A stretch of DNA of 44,923 nucleotides from Lactobacillus sp. (GTDB lineage: Bacteria; Bacillota; Bacilli; Lactobacillales; Lactobacillaceae), in contig NZ_JAAVAU010000022.1 of the NCBI RefSeq assembly GCF_014803895.1, positions 1 through 44,923 of the forward strand, in the 5' to 3' direction. This document shows, piece by piece, positions 8,717 through 16,208 of the stretch. Each line of letters starts with the position of its first letter. Positions within the stretch are counted from its first letter, which is position 1. The notes under the pieces were generated by a model. That model was given only the letters and a program-made list of their open reading frames with translations. It was not told where the DNA came from and searched no databases. Both the position numbers and the translations under genes were made by a program.

Positions 8717-9439
8717 TTAAGAATCTTGGCGTGTATCAGAAATTTGGATTTCTCTTAAATTTACACTTTGTGGCATTTCATAAGCAAAACGAACTGTTCT
8801 TGCAATATCTTCTGGAGTAATGCTACCTACCCCAGTTTCTTCTAGCCACGCATTATAATTCTTTTTAATTTTAGAGTCAGTAGTATGACTTAATAATTCA
8901 GTATTAACAGCACCTGGGGCAATACGCATTACTCTGACATTGTAAGGTGCTAGTTCTTCACGAGCTGTTTCTGATAAACCTTCTATACCAAATTTTGTGG
9001 CACAATATACAGCGTGATTTACAAATGTTTTGACTCCAGCTAATGAAGAAAAGTTAACAATGGTTCCATGTTGGCGTTTTTTCATTTCATTTATTACTGC
9101 TTGCATTCCATTAAGTGTCCCCATAACATTAATATCAAGCATATCTTGCCATTCTTGGCTATTTTGAGTTTCAATATTTCCTAAAAGCATAATACCAGCG
9201 TTATTAATCAATAAATCGGCTGCGCCATATTGTTTAGTTGCTTCATCAATAGCTTGTTGAAAAGCTTCTTTATCACGAACATCAACTTTTTTACATATTG
9301 TATTAGGTAAGTCCATCTGTTCTAATAATTCAACTCGACGAGCAATTAATAATAATGGATAACCAGCTTTACTAAATTCTTTAGCCATAGCTTTTCCAAA
9401 TCCTGAACTAGCACCAGTGATTACAACTAAATTTTTCAT
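8717..9439 (-). CDS. Short-chain dehydrogenase/reductase (SDR family)
   Basis: 240 aa classical SDR. NAD(P)-binding motif TGASSGFG at residues 8-15, NNAG at about 88-91, catalytic Ser in NFSSLAG and the YCATK active-site pair at about residues 153-157. The substrate cannot be told from sequence. It is divergent from a MerR-type regulator, and the shared intergenic region carries a promoter with the 19-bp spacer and internal dyad typical of MerR-activated genes, so this oxidoreductase is the likely target of that regulator and may respond to an electrophile or carbonyl compound (inference). Confidence 0.9.
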   Translation of the reverse strand: MKNLVVITGASSGFGKAMAKEFSKAGYPLLLIARRVELLEQMDLPNTICKKVDVRDKEAFQQAIDEATKQYGAADLLINNAGIMLLGNIETQNSQEWQDMLDINVMGTLNGMQAVINEMKKRQHGTIVNFSSLAGVKTFVNHAVYCATKFGIEGLSETAREELAPYNVRVMRIAPGAVNTELLSHTTDSKIKKNYNAWLEETGVGSITPEDIARTVRFAYEMPQSVNLREIQISDTRQDS

Positions 9440-9478
9440 TTATTTTCTTCTTTCTTTTTATTAATATTGACAATTATT

Positions 9479-9509
9479 ATCTTAACCCTTAGGGTAAGCT
9501 CTAAGACAA
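9479..9509 (-). promoter_or_regulatory. MerR-type promoter/operator of the SDR gene
   Basis: On the minus strand TTGTCT (9504-9509) and TAAGAT (9479-9484) are separated by exactly 19 bp, the over-long spacing that MerR activators correct. The spacer holds the near-palindrome CTTACCCTAAGGGTTAAG (outer CTTA/TAAG and inner ACCCT/AGGGT arms). A MerR gene starts on the other side. Confidence 0.65.
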
Positions 9510-9529
9510 GCAGAAAAGAGAAATTTTTT

Positions 9530-9955
9530 ATGAATTATTCAATTAAAGAATGTAGTCAAAGAACAAATCTTAGCCCTTATACACTTCGTTATTACGAAAA
9601 AGAGGGTTTAATTATAAATATTAAAAGAGATAAATTAGGACAACGTATTTATAATGATCAAGATATTGAACTTATTAAATCGATTGATTGTCTAAAAAAA
9701 GCGGGAATGAGTATTAAAAAAATAAAATCATACATGAAAATTTTTCAAACTGATAATAATGAGGAAGCACGTATAAAATTATTTAAGCAACAAAAAGAAA
9801 TTCTAAGTAGAAGAATGACAGAACTTCAGGAAGAAATGTGGTGGGCTGATTATAAAATTTGGTACTATCAAAATATAGATAAGTTTGTTTCTAAAAATGA
9901 TCCGCTTCATTGTGAAAAAATGGAAAAAATCTATCGTGTGCAATATGAAAAGTAA
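9530..9955 (+). CDS. MerR-family transcriptional regulator
   Basis: 141 aa from ATG 9530, chosen because AAAAGAGA lies 8 nt upstream and the HTH begins at once; an upstream TTG at 9467 would extend through the promoter/operator region and is unlikely. The winged HTH covers residues 1-70 (YSIKECSQRTNLSPYTLRYY at the start), followed by a coiled-coil dimerisation helix (about 75-115). The C-terminus is short, with WWADYKIWYY and a single Cys near the end (DPLHCEK), resembling the AdhR/NmlR-like group that senses electrophiles. Ligand unknown. Divergent from its presumed target, the SDR gene. Confidence 0.88.
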   Translation: MNYSIKECSQRTNLSPYTLRYYEKEGLIINIKRDKLGQRIYNDQDIELIKSIDCLKKAGMSIKKIKSYMKIFQTDNNEEARIKLFKQQKEILSRRMTELQEEMWWADYKIWYYQNIDKFVSKNDPLHCEKMEKIYRVQYEK

Positions 9956-9976
9956 ACAATTGAGTTTATTGTTTAC
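9952..9976. promoter_or_regulatory. Perfect 9-bp inverted repeat between merR and tetR genes
   Basis: GTAAACAAT (9952-9960) and ATTGTTTAC (9968-9976), 7-nt spacer, overlapping the merR-like stop codon. It could be a weak terminator (few T follow) or the operator of the TetR gene that starts 34 nt downstream. Undecided. Confidence 0.4.
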
Positions 9977-10010
9977 TTTAAAATCTGTTTAAATATTTGA
10001 GAATAAAAAT

Positions 10011-10529
10011 ATGACAAAAGCACAAGGATCGTTAAAAAAAGCGCTAATTGAATTACTAATTAAAGAAAATCTTACACAAATTTCTGTTAAAAAGTTGTGC
10101 CAACAAGCTCAGATTGGTAGAAGTACATTTTATACTTACTACAATAATATTGATGAAGTTTTAGAAGAAATTGAAAATAATTTGGTTGAGCAGCTAAGTA
10201 CAAAGGATAAAAAAATTACGGATAGTCATCGAAATAAACCAGCAGATTTTGCGTATTTTACTGACGTAGTTGATTTTGTTAGTGAACATAAGAATGAAAT
10301 TTTAGTTTTAACAAAATATAATCCTAATGCGAGATTTATTGAAAAATGGAAAAACGCCATTAAAGATAATTTACGTAGACGTGGTTTGCCACAGAAGGAA
10401 TTGATTTATGAAATGGTGGCTTCAGAAGTAATTGCTGCATTTGATTACTATCTACTTAATTCTGAACAATTTAGTCAACAACAAATTCAAGAAATTGTGG
10501 TCAAAGCACTAAAAATTTTAGAAAATTAG
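10011..10529 (+). CDS. TetR/AcrR-family transcriptional regulator
   Basis: 172 aa. The N-terminal TetR HTH is clear: KKALIELLIKENLTQISVKK then LCQQAQIGRSTFYTYYNNID (about residues 9-48). The C-terminal ligand domain has the layout of the TetR_C_8-like group of Firmicutes; ligand unknown. The ribosome binding site is weak (GAG 11 nt before ATG). The metallo-beta-lactamase-fold gene 82 nt downstream in the same direction is a plausible target or co-transcribed partner. Confidence 0.85.
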   Translation: MTKAQGSLKKALIELLIKENLTQISVKKLCQQAQIGRSTFYTYYNNIDEVLEEIENNLVEQLSTKDKKITDSHRNKPADFAYFTDVVDFVSEHKNEILVLTKYNPNARFIEKWKNAIKDNLRRRGLPQKELIYEMVASEVIAAFDYYLLNSEQFSQQQIQEIVVKALKILEN

Positions 10530-10611
10530 ACACATTCTTAAATTATGTTCTGTTTTTTAATATCTGCTCATTTAGAATAAATCTATCAAATTAAGAAAGC
10601 AGGTATTACAA

Positions 10612-11460
10612 ATGTCTCAATATAAAATTCATGTTTTGCATACAGGAAAAGTAAGAATTGCTCCAGAATTAGCTTTTGGTGGTGATCATTGTTCTTTGTT
10701 TAAAGCTGCTGGTATATTAGAAAGTGCTAAACGAGAAATTTGGTTGCCTGTAGCGGTATTTTTAGTTGAGACTCCTAAAGGATTATTGCTTTTAGATACA
10801 GGCTGGGATAAGTCGATGAGTCCTGATGGTGTATATGATAAAAAAGCTCAAATAGAGTCTTTAGGTTCTTATATTCTCTATCGTGTAAATAAAGGAATGG
10901 TACCAAAAGGCATGACAGCTAGTGAACAATTAGCGCGCATGGGTATTAAGCCTTCTGATATTGATTATGTAGTAATTTCGCATTTAGATTGTGATCATGC
11001 TAATGGTCTAAGACAATTTAAAGCAGCTAAACAGATCATGGTTGCAAGAACAGAGTATGAATATGCACAAAAACATTCTACTTTCCGCTTCAAGAAAAAA
11101 TGGTGGGAAGGTGTAGATTTGGATTTGTACGACTGGAATGATAATGAAGGACCTTTTAAAAGATCATATGATTTATTTGGCGATAAAACTGTTGAATTAA
11201 TTAACATTCCTGGCCATACTGATGGTTTAGTAGCGACAAAGATTACTAATCCAGATACAGGGAAGTTTTTCTTATATTATGGCGATGGTGGATATGGTGA
11301 AAAGTCATGGAAAGAAATGATTACTTCGGGAATTTCTACCGATAAACCTGCTCAAAAGAAATCTTTAGAATGGATTAGAAAAGAGAGCTTAAATAAGAAT
11401 TGTGTCGAATCTCTTGCATGTCATGGTGAGGAAGTTTCTCCACATGTAATTACATTTTAG
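10612..11460 (+). CDS. Metallo-beta-lactamase-fold hydrolase (AHL-lactonase-like)
   Basis: 282 aa. Metal motif VISHLDCDHANG near residues 122-133: the usual HxHxDH is here HxDxDH, a variant seen in a subgroup of this family. Further ligands: IPGHTDG near 199-205 and YYGDGGYG near 223. The length and the layout resemble lactonases related to AttM/AiiA, but the substrate cannot be assigned and quorum quenching should not be assumed. AGCAGG lies 10 nt before ATG. It follows the TetR gene and ends before a bidirectional terminator. Confidence 0.85.
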   Translation: MSQYKIHVLHTGKVRIAPELAFGGDHCSLFKAAGILESAKREIWLPVAVFLVETPKGLLLLDTGWDKSMSPDGVYDKKAQIESLGSYILYRVNKGMVPKGMTASEQLARMGIKPSDIDYVVISHLDCDHANGLRQFKAAKQIMVARTEYEYAQKHSTFRFKKKWWEGVDLDLYDWNDNEGPFKRSYDLFGDKTVELINIPGHTDGLVATKITNPDTGKFFLYYGDGGYGEKSWKEMITSGISTDKPAQKKSLEWIRKESLNKNCVESLACHGEEVSPHVITF

Positions 11461-11540
11461 AAGTATGTAGCGTGACGGATTATACAGATTGAGTTGAGTA
11501 GAAAAAGTGTTTGCGTGAACTAGAAAAAAATTTACTATAC

Positions 11541-11574
11541 AAAAAAACATTGAGATTAGCCTCAATGTTTTTTT
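11541..11574. terminator. Bidirectional terminator
   Basis: Perfect inverted repeat AAAAAAACATTGAG / CTCAATGTTTTTTT around a 6-nt loop, between convergent genes. Confidence 0.92.
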
Positions 11575-11582
11575 CTTGCTGA

Positions 11583-12578
11583 TTAATTATTCATATTTTT
11601 ATTAAGGAAATCAGTTATTTTATCAAATGGAATGACGTTGTCTTTACCACCATCGTATAAATCAGTATGAACGGCATCTGGAATTGATAAAAATTCCTTG
11701 TTTTCTGGATTAGGATTATTTTTCATCATATTTTTGTAAGCATCTTTACCCATGTAGTATGAGTGTGCCTGATCACCATGCATGATTAAAACGGCACTTC
11801 TAATTTCGTTACTATATTGTAAAATAGGTTGATTAAGGAAGGACATGGTACCAATTACGTTCCAACCATTGTTAGAATTTAATGAACGCTTATGGTAACC
11901 ACGTTTAGTTTTGTAGTAGTCGTAGTAATCTTTAACAAAGAATGGTGCATCATCTGGAAGTGGGTCAACGACACCACCGGCAAGGGTGTAATCCCCAGTC
12001 TTATAATCTCTAGTTCTTTGCTCATTTAAAGCAACTTTCTTGTTATAACGATTCTGTTCGGAATCCTCATTGTCAAAGTAGCCATTGGCATTAATTCTTG
12101 ACATATCATACATTGTTGAAACAACAGTTGCCTTAATTCGAGTATCTAAAGCAGCAGTATTAAGGGCTAAGCCACCCCAGCCACAAATACCAATAATACC
12201 AATTTTTTCGGGATCGATGTTATCTTGAGTAGAAAGAAAGTCTACCGCAGCTTGAAAGTCTTCGGTATTAATATCTGGTGACGCCATGTAACGAGGCTGA
12301 CCACCACTTTCACCAGTATAAGATGGGTCAAAAGCAATAGTTATAAAACCACGTTCAGCCATTTTTTGAGCATAAAGTCCCGACGCCTGCTCTTTAACAG
12401 CACCAAATGGTCCACTTACTGCTAGGGCAGGCATCTTGTCAATTATATCCGTAGGTGTGTACATATCAGCAGCTAGAGTAATCCCGTAGCGATTATGAAA
12501 GGTGACTTTTTGATGGTTCACTTTATTACTTTTAGGAAAGGTTTTGTCCCACTCAGTTGTTAAGTTTAATTTTTTCAT
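11583..12578 (-). CDS. Alpha/beta hydrolase with Cys in the nucleophile position
   Basis: 331 aa, no signal peptide. A dienelactone-hydrolase-like alpha/beta fold: oxyanion-side region ALAVSGPFG near residues 50-58, nucleophile elbow IGICGWGG near 127-134 with Cys where Ser is usual, an acidic residue region IMHGDQAHSYYMG near 269-281, and a late His in PDAVHTDLYD near 303. The GxCxxGG elbow recalls the uncharacterised YcjY-type family. AGGCAGATTACT precedes ATG. Single gene between terminators; substrate unknown. Confidence 0.82.
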   Translation of the reverse strand: MKKLNLTTEWDKTFPKSNKVNHQKVTFHNRYGITLAADMYTPTDIIDKMPALAVSGPFGAVKEQASGLYAQKMAERGFITIAFDPSYTGESGGQPRYMASPDINTEDFQAAVDFLSTQDNIDPEKIGIIGICGWGGLALNTAALDTRIKATVVSTMYDMSRINANGYFDNEDSEQNRYNKKVALNEQRTRDYKTGDYTLAGGVVDPLPDDAPFFVKDYYDYYKTKRGYHKRSLNSNNGWNVIGTMSFLNQPILQYSNEIRSAVLIMHGDQAHSYYMGKDAYKNMMKNNPNPENKEFLSIPDAVHTDLYDGGKDNVIPFDKITDFLNKNMNN

Positions 12579-12690
12579 AGTAATCTGCCTTTCTTTTCAT
12601 TGGTATATTAATTATAGAGGTTAGGCAGAACAATTAAAAATATTTAATATCTATAATTAATTATTCGAATAATGAATAATTAGCAGTAAA

Positions 12691-12720
12691 AAAACATGTC
12701 TAATAGAGACATATTTTTTT
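12691..12720. terminator. Hairpin terminator upstream of the hydrolase gene
   Basis: ATGTCT (12696-12701) pairs with AGACAT (12707-12712), flanked by A and T runs, so it can act in both directions. It would stop readthrough from luxS. Confidence 0.7.
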
Positions 12721-12789
12721 AGTTAAAGATGTTTTTTTATATAAAGATTATTAAGGGGAGAGGGAACATTTTTGTTAGAATTCACTCCA

Positions 12790-12815
12790 GAAAATAACCA
12801 CTGATAAAGGTTATT
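12790..12815 (-). terminator. Possible luxS terminator
   Basis: 7-bp stem AATAACC / GGTTATT (12793-12799 / 12809-12815); the minus-strand 3' side reads TTATTTTC. Weaker than the hairpin at 12691. Confidence 0.4.
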
Positions 12816-12887
12816 AAGAATAGAGAAACGAGTTAGGAAATAGAGATGGCTGGTTTTTTCTGGCATAGGAATTCTTCTTTCTAAAAA

Positions 12888-13364
12888 TTATTCAACAACG
12901 TGTCTTTCAAAAGGTTTATCAGAAATACCTTCCTCTAAAATTTTCTTAGACCATTCTTTAGCAGAAAAGAGAGAGTGATCGCGATAATTACCACAGCTTT
13001 CGATAGTGGTACCTTGTACATCTTCCCATTGAGTTTTATAAGCAATTTCTTCAAGAGAAGATTTAAGAGCTTGCGCTACCTCAGTAGTTGAGTGTTCACC
13101 CCAAGTAATTAAATGAAATCCAGTTCGACAACCAAATGGAGAACAGTCAATGACCCCATCTAATCGGTCACGAAGCAATCCGGCTAAAAGATGTTCAATA
13201 GTGTGGAGTCCAGCGGTAGGAATAGCATTTTCATTTGGTTGGACTAAGCGTAAGTCATAATTACTAATCTTGTCGCCTTTAGGACCAGTTTCAACAGTAA
13301 TTAAACGAACATAAGGTGCCTTAACTTTGGTGTGATCTAATGTAAAACTTTCAACTTTTGCCAT
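12888..13364 (-). CDS. luxS: S-ribosylhomocysteine lyase LuxS
   Basis: 158 aa, full length. Metal ligands H54 and H58 in HTIEHLLAG with catalytic Glu57, Cys79 in SPFGCRTGF, and the third ligand Cys124 in [10 protein letters not shown]. It cleaves S-ribosylhomocysteine to homocysteine and DPD, the precursor of autoinducer-2. Located 20 nt after a methionine synthase-like gene, so homocysteine released by LuxS could be remethylated by its operon partner; both would be under the Met T-box upstream. AAAGGAATAA precedes ATG. Confidence 0.97.
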   Translation of the reverse strand: MAKVESFTLDHTKVKAPYVRLITVETGPKGDKISNYDLRLVQPNENAIPTAGLHTIEHLLAGLLRDRLDGVIDCSPFGCRTGFHLITWGEHSTTEVAQALKSSLEEIAYKTQWEDVQGTTIESCGNYRDHSLFSAKEWSKKILEEGISDKPFERHVVE

Positions 13365-13383
13365 AATAAATTATTCCTTTCAA

Positions 13384-14496
13384 TTAATTCCAAATTTCAT
13401 TAGCAGTATTTAATACTAAGTTTATCTTGTCCCATTGTTCTTTGTCAGTTAATTTGTTTCCTTCTTCTGTAGAAGAGAAACCACATTGGGTAGAAAGAGC
13501 AAGCTTGTCTAAATTATGAAATGCCGTCGCCTCCTTAATGCGTTCTTTTAACTTTGTAGGATCTTCTAATTCTGGCTTTTTACTGGTGACAATACCAAGA
13601 ACCACTTCTTTGTCAGCAGGAATTTTTGCAATTGGATCAAAGTGACCACTTCTTTCGTCGTCAAACTCTAAGTAGAAAGCATCGACATTTTCTTTTGCAA
13701 AAACGTAATCTGCCACGGCATCATAGCCACCACTTGTTGCCCAAGTAGAATGATAGTTTCCTCGGCAGATATGAGTTGAAATCCGTAAGTCATCTGGTAA
13801 ATTATCGATAGCATCGTTATTGAGTTTCAAAAATATTTTACAGAGTTGGTTTTGAGTAAAACCAAGTGATTCGTAAATAGCTAGTAAATTTTGATCAACA
13901 AGTACACCCCAAGTACAGTCATCTAACTTTAAATCGCGACAACCAGCTTCATAGAGAGCAAGAATTAAATTACGATAAGCGGTAGAAATATCAGTAAATA
14001 AATCTTCTTCATTTGGATAATATTTTTTAACTGCCGTGATATTATCTTGATCCCGGATTAATTCTGAATAAAATTGAGCGGGGGAAGGGATACTTTGACG
14101 AGGAATTACATTCTTATCTTTAGTAATGTTTCTCAAAAATTTGAAGGCTTCTAAATCTGGATGATCACCACTAAAACTAATTTTGCCATTTACGATAGCG
14201 GAATCTTTCCTAGTTTCTTCATCATGGAAAAGATAACCATGTTTCTTTTGAATATGAGCAATACCATTAAAGCCCCAGAAGGTATCAAGATGCCAGTAAC
14301 TTCTACGGAATTCTCCATCAGTTACAATTTTTAAGCCAGCTGCAATTTCTTGATCAACTAACTTTTTAATATTTTTATTTTCCACCTCAACTAGTTCATA
14401 TTTAGAAATCTTGCCATCTTCAAAATCAGCTCGAGCATTTTTTAAGTCTTTTGGTCTTAAAAAACTACCAACAATGTCATAATGTAATTTACTCAT
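13384..14496 (-). CDS. Cobalamin-independent methionine synthase-like protein (MetE C-terminal domain only)
   Basis: 370 aa from the ATG at 14496, chosen because AAGGAG lies 8 nt upstream and the family N-terminus (VGSFLRPKDLKNAR) follows; an in-frame upstream ATG at 14583 lies inside the T-box terminator/antiterminator and is not a start. Corresponds to the YxjG/YxjH group, which has only the catalytic barrel of MetE. Zinc ligands are visible: STHICRGN (His and Cys), Glu in YLEFDDER and Cys in STQCGFSS. Likely transfers a methyl group to homocysteine; methyl donor uncertain. Operon with luxS, controlled by the T-box. Confidence 0.9.
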   Translation of the reverse strand: MSKLHYDIVGSFLRPKDLKNARADFEDGKISKYELVEVENKNIKKLVDQEIAAGLKIVTDGEFRRSYWHLDTFWGFNGIAHIQKKHGYLFHDEETRKDSAIVNGKISFSGDHPDLEAFKFLRNITKDKNVIPRQSIPSPAQFYSELIRDQDNITAVKKYYPNEEDLFTDISTAYRNLILALYEAGCRDLKLDDCTWGVLVDQNLLAIYESLGFTQNQLCKIFLKLNNDAIDNLPDDLRISTHICRGNYHSTWATSGGYDAVADYVFAKENVDAFYLEFDDERSGHFDPIAKIPADKEVVLGIVTSKKPELEDPTKLKERIKEATAFHNLDKLALSTQCGFSSTEEGNKLTDKEQWDKINLVLNTANEIWN

Positions 14497-14517
14497 TTTA
14501 ATTCTCCTTAAAAATAA

Positions 14518-14815
14518 ATAAAAAAGCGCCTCTAAAGACAAGTTTGTAGACTCATCTTTAGGGACGCTTTTGCGTGTTACCACCCTGAAATTTAGTCTTA
14601 TTTCACAATAAGACCCTTACTAAGTGCTCCTCAAAAGGAATACTCGGATGCTTTATCGGGCATCAATCGTGTCCTGCTAACCTTATTGGCTCGCATTTCA
14701 TTTAAGCTCTAAGACCATATTCACTTATTAATGCAATCACTGGCTCTCATCATTCCAGTTTTCTGTAGAAAGATTAAAAAGTTACTCATCTTTTCTCTGC
14801 TTTTTGTAATTTTGT
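14518..14815 (-). promoter_or_regulatory. T-box riboswitch, probably tRNA-Met specific
   Basis: On the minus strand the conserved T-box AGGGTGGTAACACG is at 14573-14586. It is followed by a long terminator stem (about 14522-14539 / 14554-14572) ending in a T run just before the gene. Upstream lies a long stem I region with an AGAGA-like box at the 5' end and GAATATGGTC, where ATG (14716-14718) is the likely specifier codon for methionine. Met T-boxes are established for methionine genes of Lactobacillales. Uncharged tRNA-Met would permit readthrough into the methionine synthase-luxS operon. Confidence 0.9.
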
Positions 14816-14822
14816 TGTCATT

Positions 14823-14852
14823 ATAATAAAACTTTTACTTTGATAATGTCAA
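14823..14852 (-). promoter_or_regulatory. Promoter of the T-box leader
   Basis: TTGACA (14847-14852) and TATTAT (14823-14828) on the minus strand, 18-bp spacer. Confidence 0.75.
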
Positions 14853-14889
14853 TACTTTTTTAATAAAAAATGAAAATTATTAGAATGTA

Positions 14890-14918
14890 TTGGTTTTGTA
14901 ATTCTATAAAAGTATAAT
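14890..14918 (+). promoter_or_regulatory. Promoter of the EIIC-like gene
   Basis: TTGGTT (14890-14895), 17-bp spacer, TATAAT (14913-14918); 27 bp before the GTG start, so the leader is short. Confidence 0.75.
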
Positions 14919-14945
14919 TAAAACAAAAAAGGAAGATGACGGAAT

Positions 14946-16208
14946 GTGACTGATAAATTAGTTAACTGGACAGTCCGGTTCAGAAAAATAGAATTTATTC
15001 GTATCTTGCAACGGACAATGTTGATTTTATTTCCAATTGTTTTAATTGGGAGTTTTGCTCAGCTATTGAGTGAAAGTTTATTCTCTACTAATGGGTATTT
15101 AGGAAGTTTAATAAAGATTAACAACCTTCCTAACTATAGATTTTATCGCATGATATTTAGTGATATAGTCAATGTTTCTACTGGATGGCTAGCACCTTAT
15201 TCAGCATTAGTTAGTGCCTATTTAGTAACTAAGCGCCATGGATATGAAGGAATCTTAGGTTCTTTAGTAGCAGTAGGAAGTTATGTATTATTATTTTATC
15301 GTAATGGTGTCAATAATGAACAATACTACGGTGTTAGTTGGTTTTTAATTGGCGTTATCCTAGGCTATATAGTGGGTAAGGTATTTGTAAAATTTGGACA
15401 TGACTTATGGAAAAGTGATAACCAAAACCGTGAAAGTATTTTACAAATAGTTTTATATAATTTAAAACCGATTCTATTAGTAATTATTCCCACTTTAATT
15501 TTTCATATTGTTTTTAGAATATTTGGGTTCTTTGGAATTGATAATACTGTTTCTCAAGGTATAACTTCATTTATCAGCCAACGCAGTAACTATATGTTAA
15601 ATATTATTATTTCTTTATTAGTAACAATTGTTACTTGGTTTGGTTTTCCTGATTTAATGTCAGTTTCTAGTAAAATATACGATAGTGAGACAATGGCTAA
15701 TTTGAATTATGCTTTAACTCATAAAACTAGCTGGGGAATACCTTATCCTTTTACGCCCTCCGCTTTATATAGTGGTTTTGCACAATTTGGTAGTTTGGCA
15801 CTATTGATTGCAATTTTATGGGTAAGTAGACGTAAATATATGCGAAGAATGGCTGATATAGCTGCTGCGCCTGCATTTTTTAATATTCCAGGAGCATTAG
15901 ATTTTGGAATTGGCTTACCTTTTAATCCTATTTATATAATTCCCTTTGTCTTTGTACCAATTATAAATATAGTCTTGGCAAGTGTAGTTATCTACTTTAG
16001 AGTGATGCCACCATTGGTTTATCCTGTTCCTACTGTAACACCAAGTATATTGATTCCTTTAATTGGTTCAGGTGGTAATATTTATGCCTTTATCTTTTCA
16101 ATTTTATTATTAATTATAGATGTGCTGATATATATACCATTTGTTAAATTAGCGGATGTAGTTGATGATCGTTTGATTGCAGATGAAAAGGGTGACCAAC
16201 ATGCGTAA
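14946..16208 (+). CDS. Orphan PTS EIIC-like permease (lactose/cellobiose superfamily)
   Basis: 420 aa, about ten membrane segments, GTG start with AGGAAG about 9 nt upstream. The fold resembles the lactose/cellobiose EIIC family: N-terminal RTMLILFPIVLIGSFAQLL, then a region TWFGFPDLMSVSS and a late FNIPGALDFGIGLPFNP. In the family these two regions normally read FGIHG and NEPVIFG, with a His and a Glu needed for sugar phosphorylation; here Pro and Gly stand at those places. No EIIA or EIIB gene lies nearby. It overlaps the next gene, a secreted-type hydrolase, by 8 nt. It may therefore be a permease that no longer phosphorylates sugar; substrate unknown. Family call firm, functional inference tentative. 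Confidence 0.8.
   Translation: MTDKLVNWTVRFRKIEFIRILQRTMLILFPIVLIGSFAQLLSESLFSTNGYLGSLIKINNLPNYRFYRMIFSDIVNVSTGWLAPYSALVSAYLVTKRHGYEGILGSLVAVGSYVLLFYRNGVNNEQYYGVSWFLIGVILGYIVGKVFVKFGHDLWKSDNQNRESILQIVLYNLKPILLVIIPTLIFHIVFRIFGFFGIDNTVSQGITSFISQRSNYMLNIIISLLVTIVTWFGFPDLMSVSSKIYDSETMANLNYALTHKTSWGIPYPFTPSALYSGFAQFGSLALLIAILWVSRRKYMRRMADIAAAPAFFNIPGALDFGIGLPFNPIYIIPFVFVPIINIVLASVVIYFRVMPPLVYPVPTVTPSILIPLIGSGGNIYAFIFSILLLIIDVLIYIPFVKLADVVDDRLIADEKGDQHA

Larger units (their letters stand above)
12579..12887. other. 309-bp intergenic region, no gene seen
   Basis: Contains the hydrolase promoter region, a hairpin with T runs at 12691-12720, a second stem at 12793-12815, and otherwise AT-rich sequence with only very short open frames. 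No coding potential recognised. Confidence 0.6.

Noticed and set aside
9467..9529. Longer MerR-family protein from TTG 9467
   Set aside because: It would run through the promoter/operator of the divergent gene; the ATG at 9530 has an SD and begins the HTH.
12835..12862. CTGG-T6-CTGG taken at first for a luxS terminator
   Set aside because: The two CTGG copies are direct, not inverted, so no stem forms.
14497..14583. N-terminal extension of the methionine synthase-like gene by 29 codons
   Set aside because: The segment is the T-box antiterminator/terminator; the proper SD and family N-terminus are at 14496.
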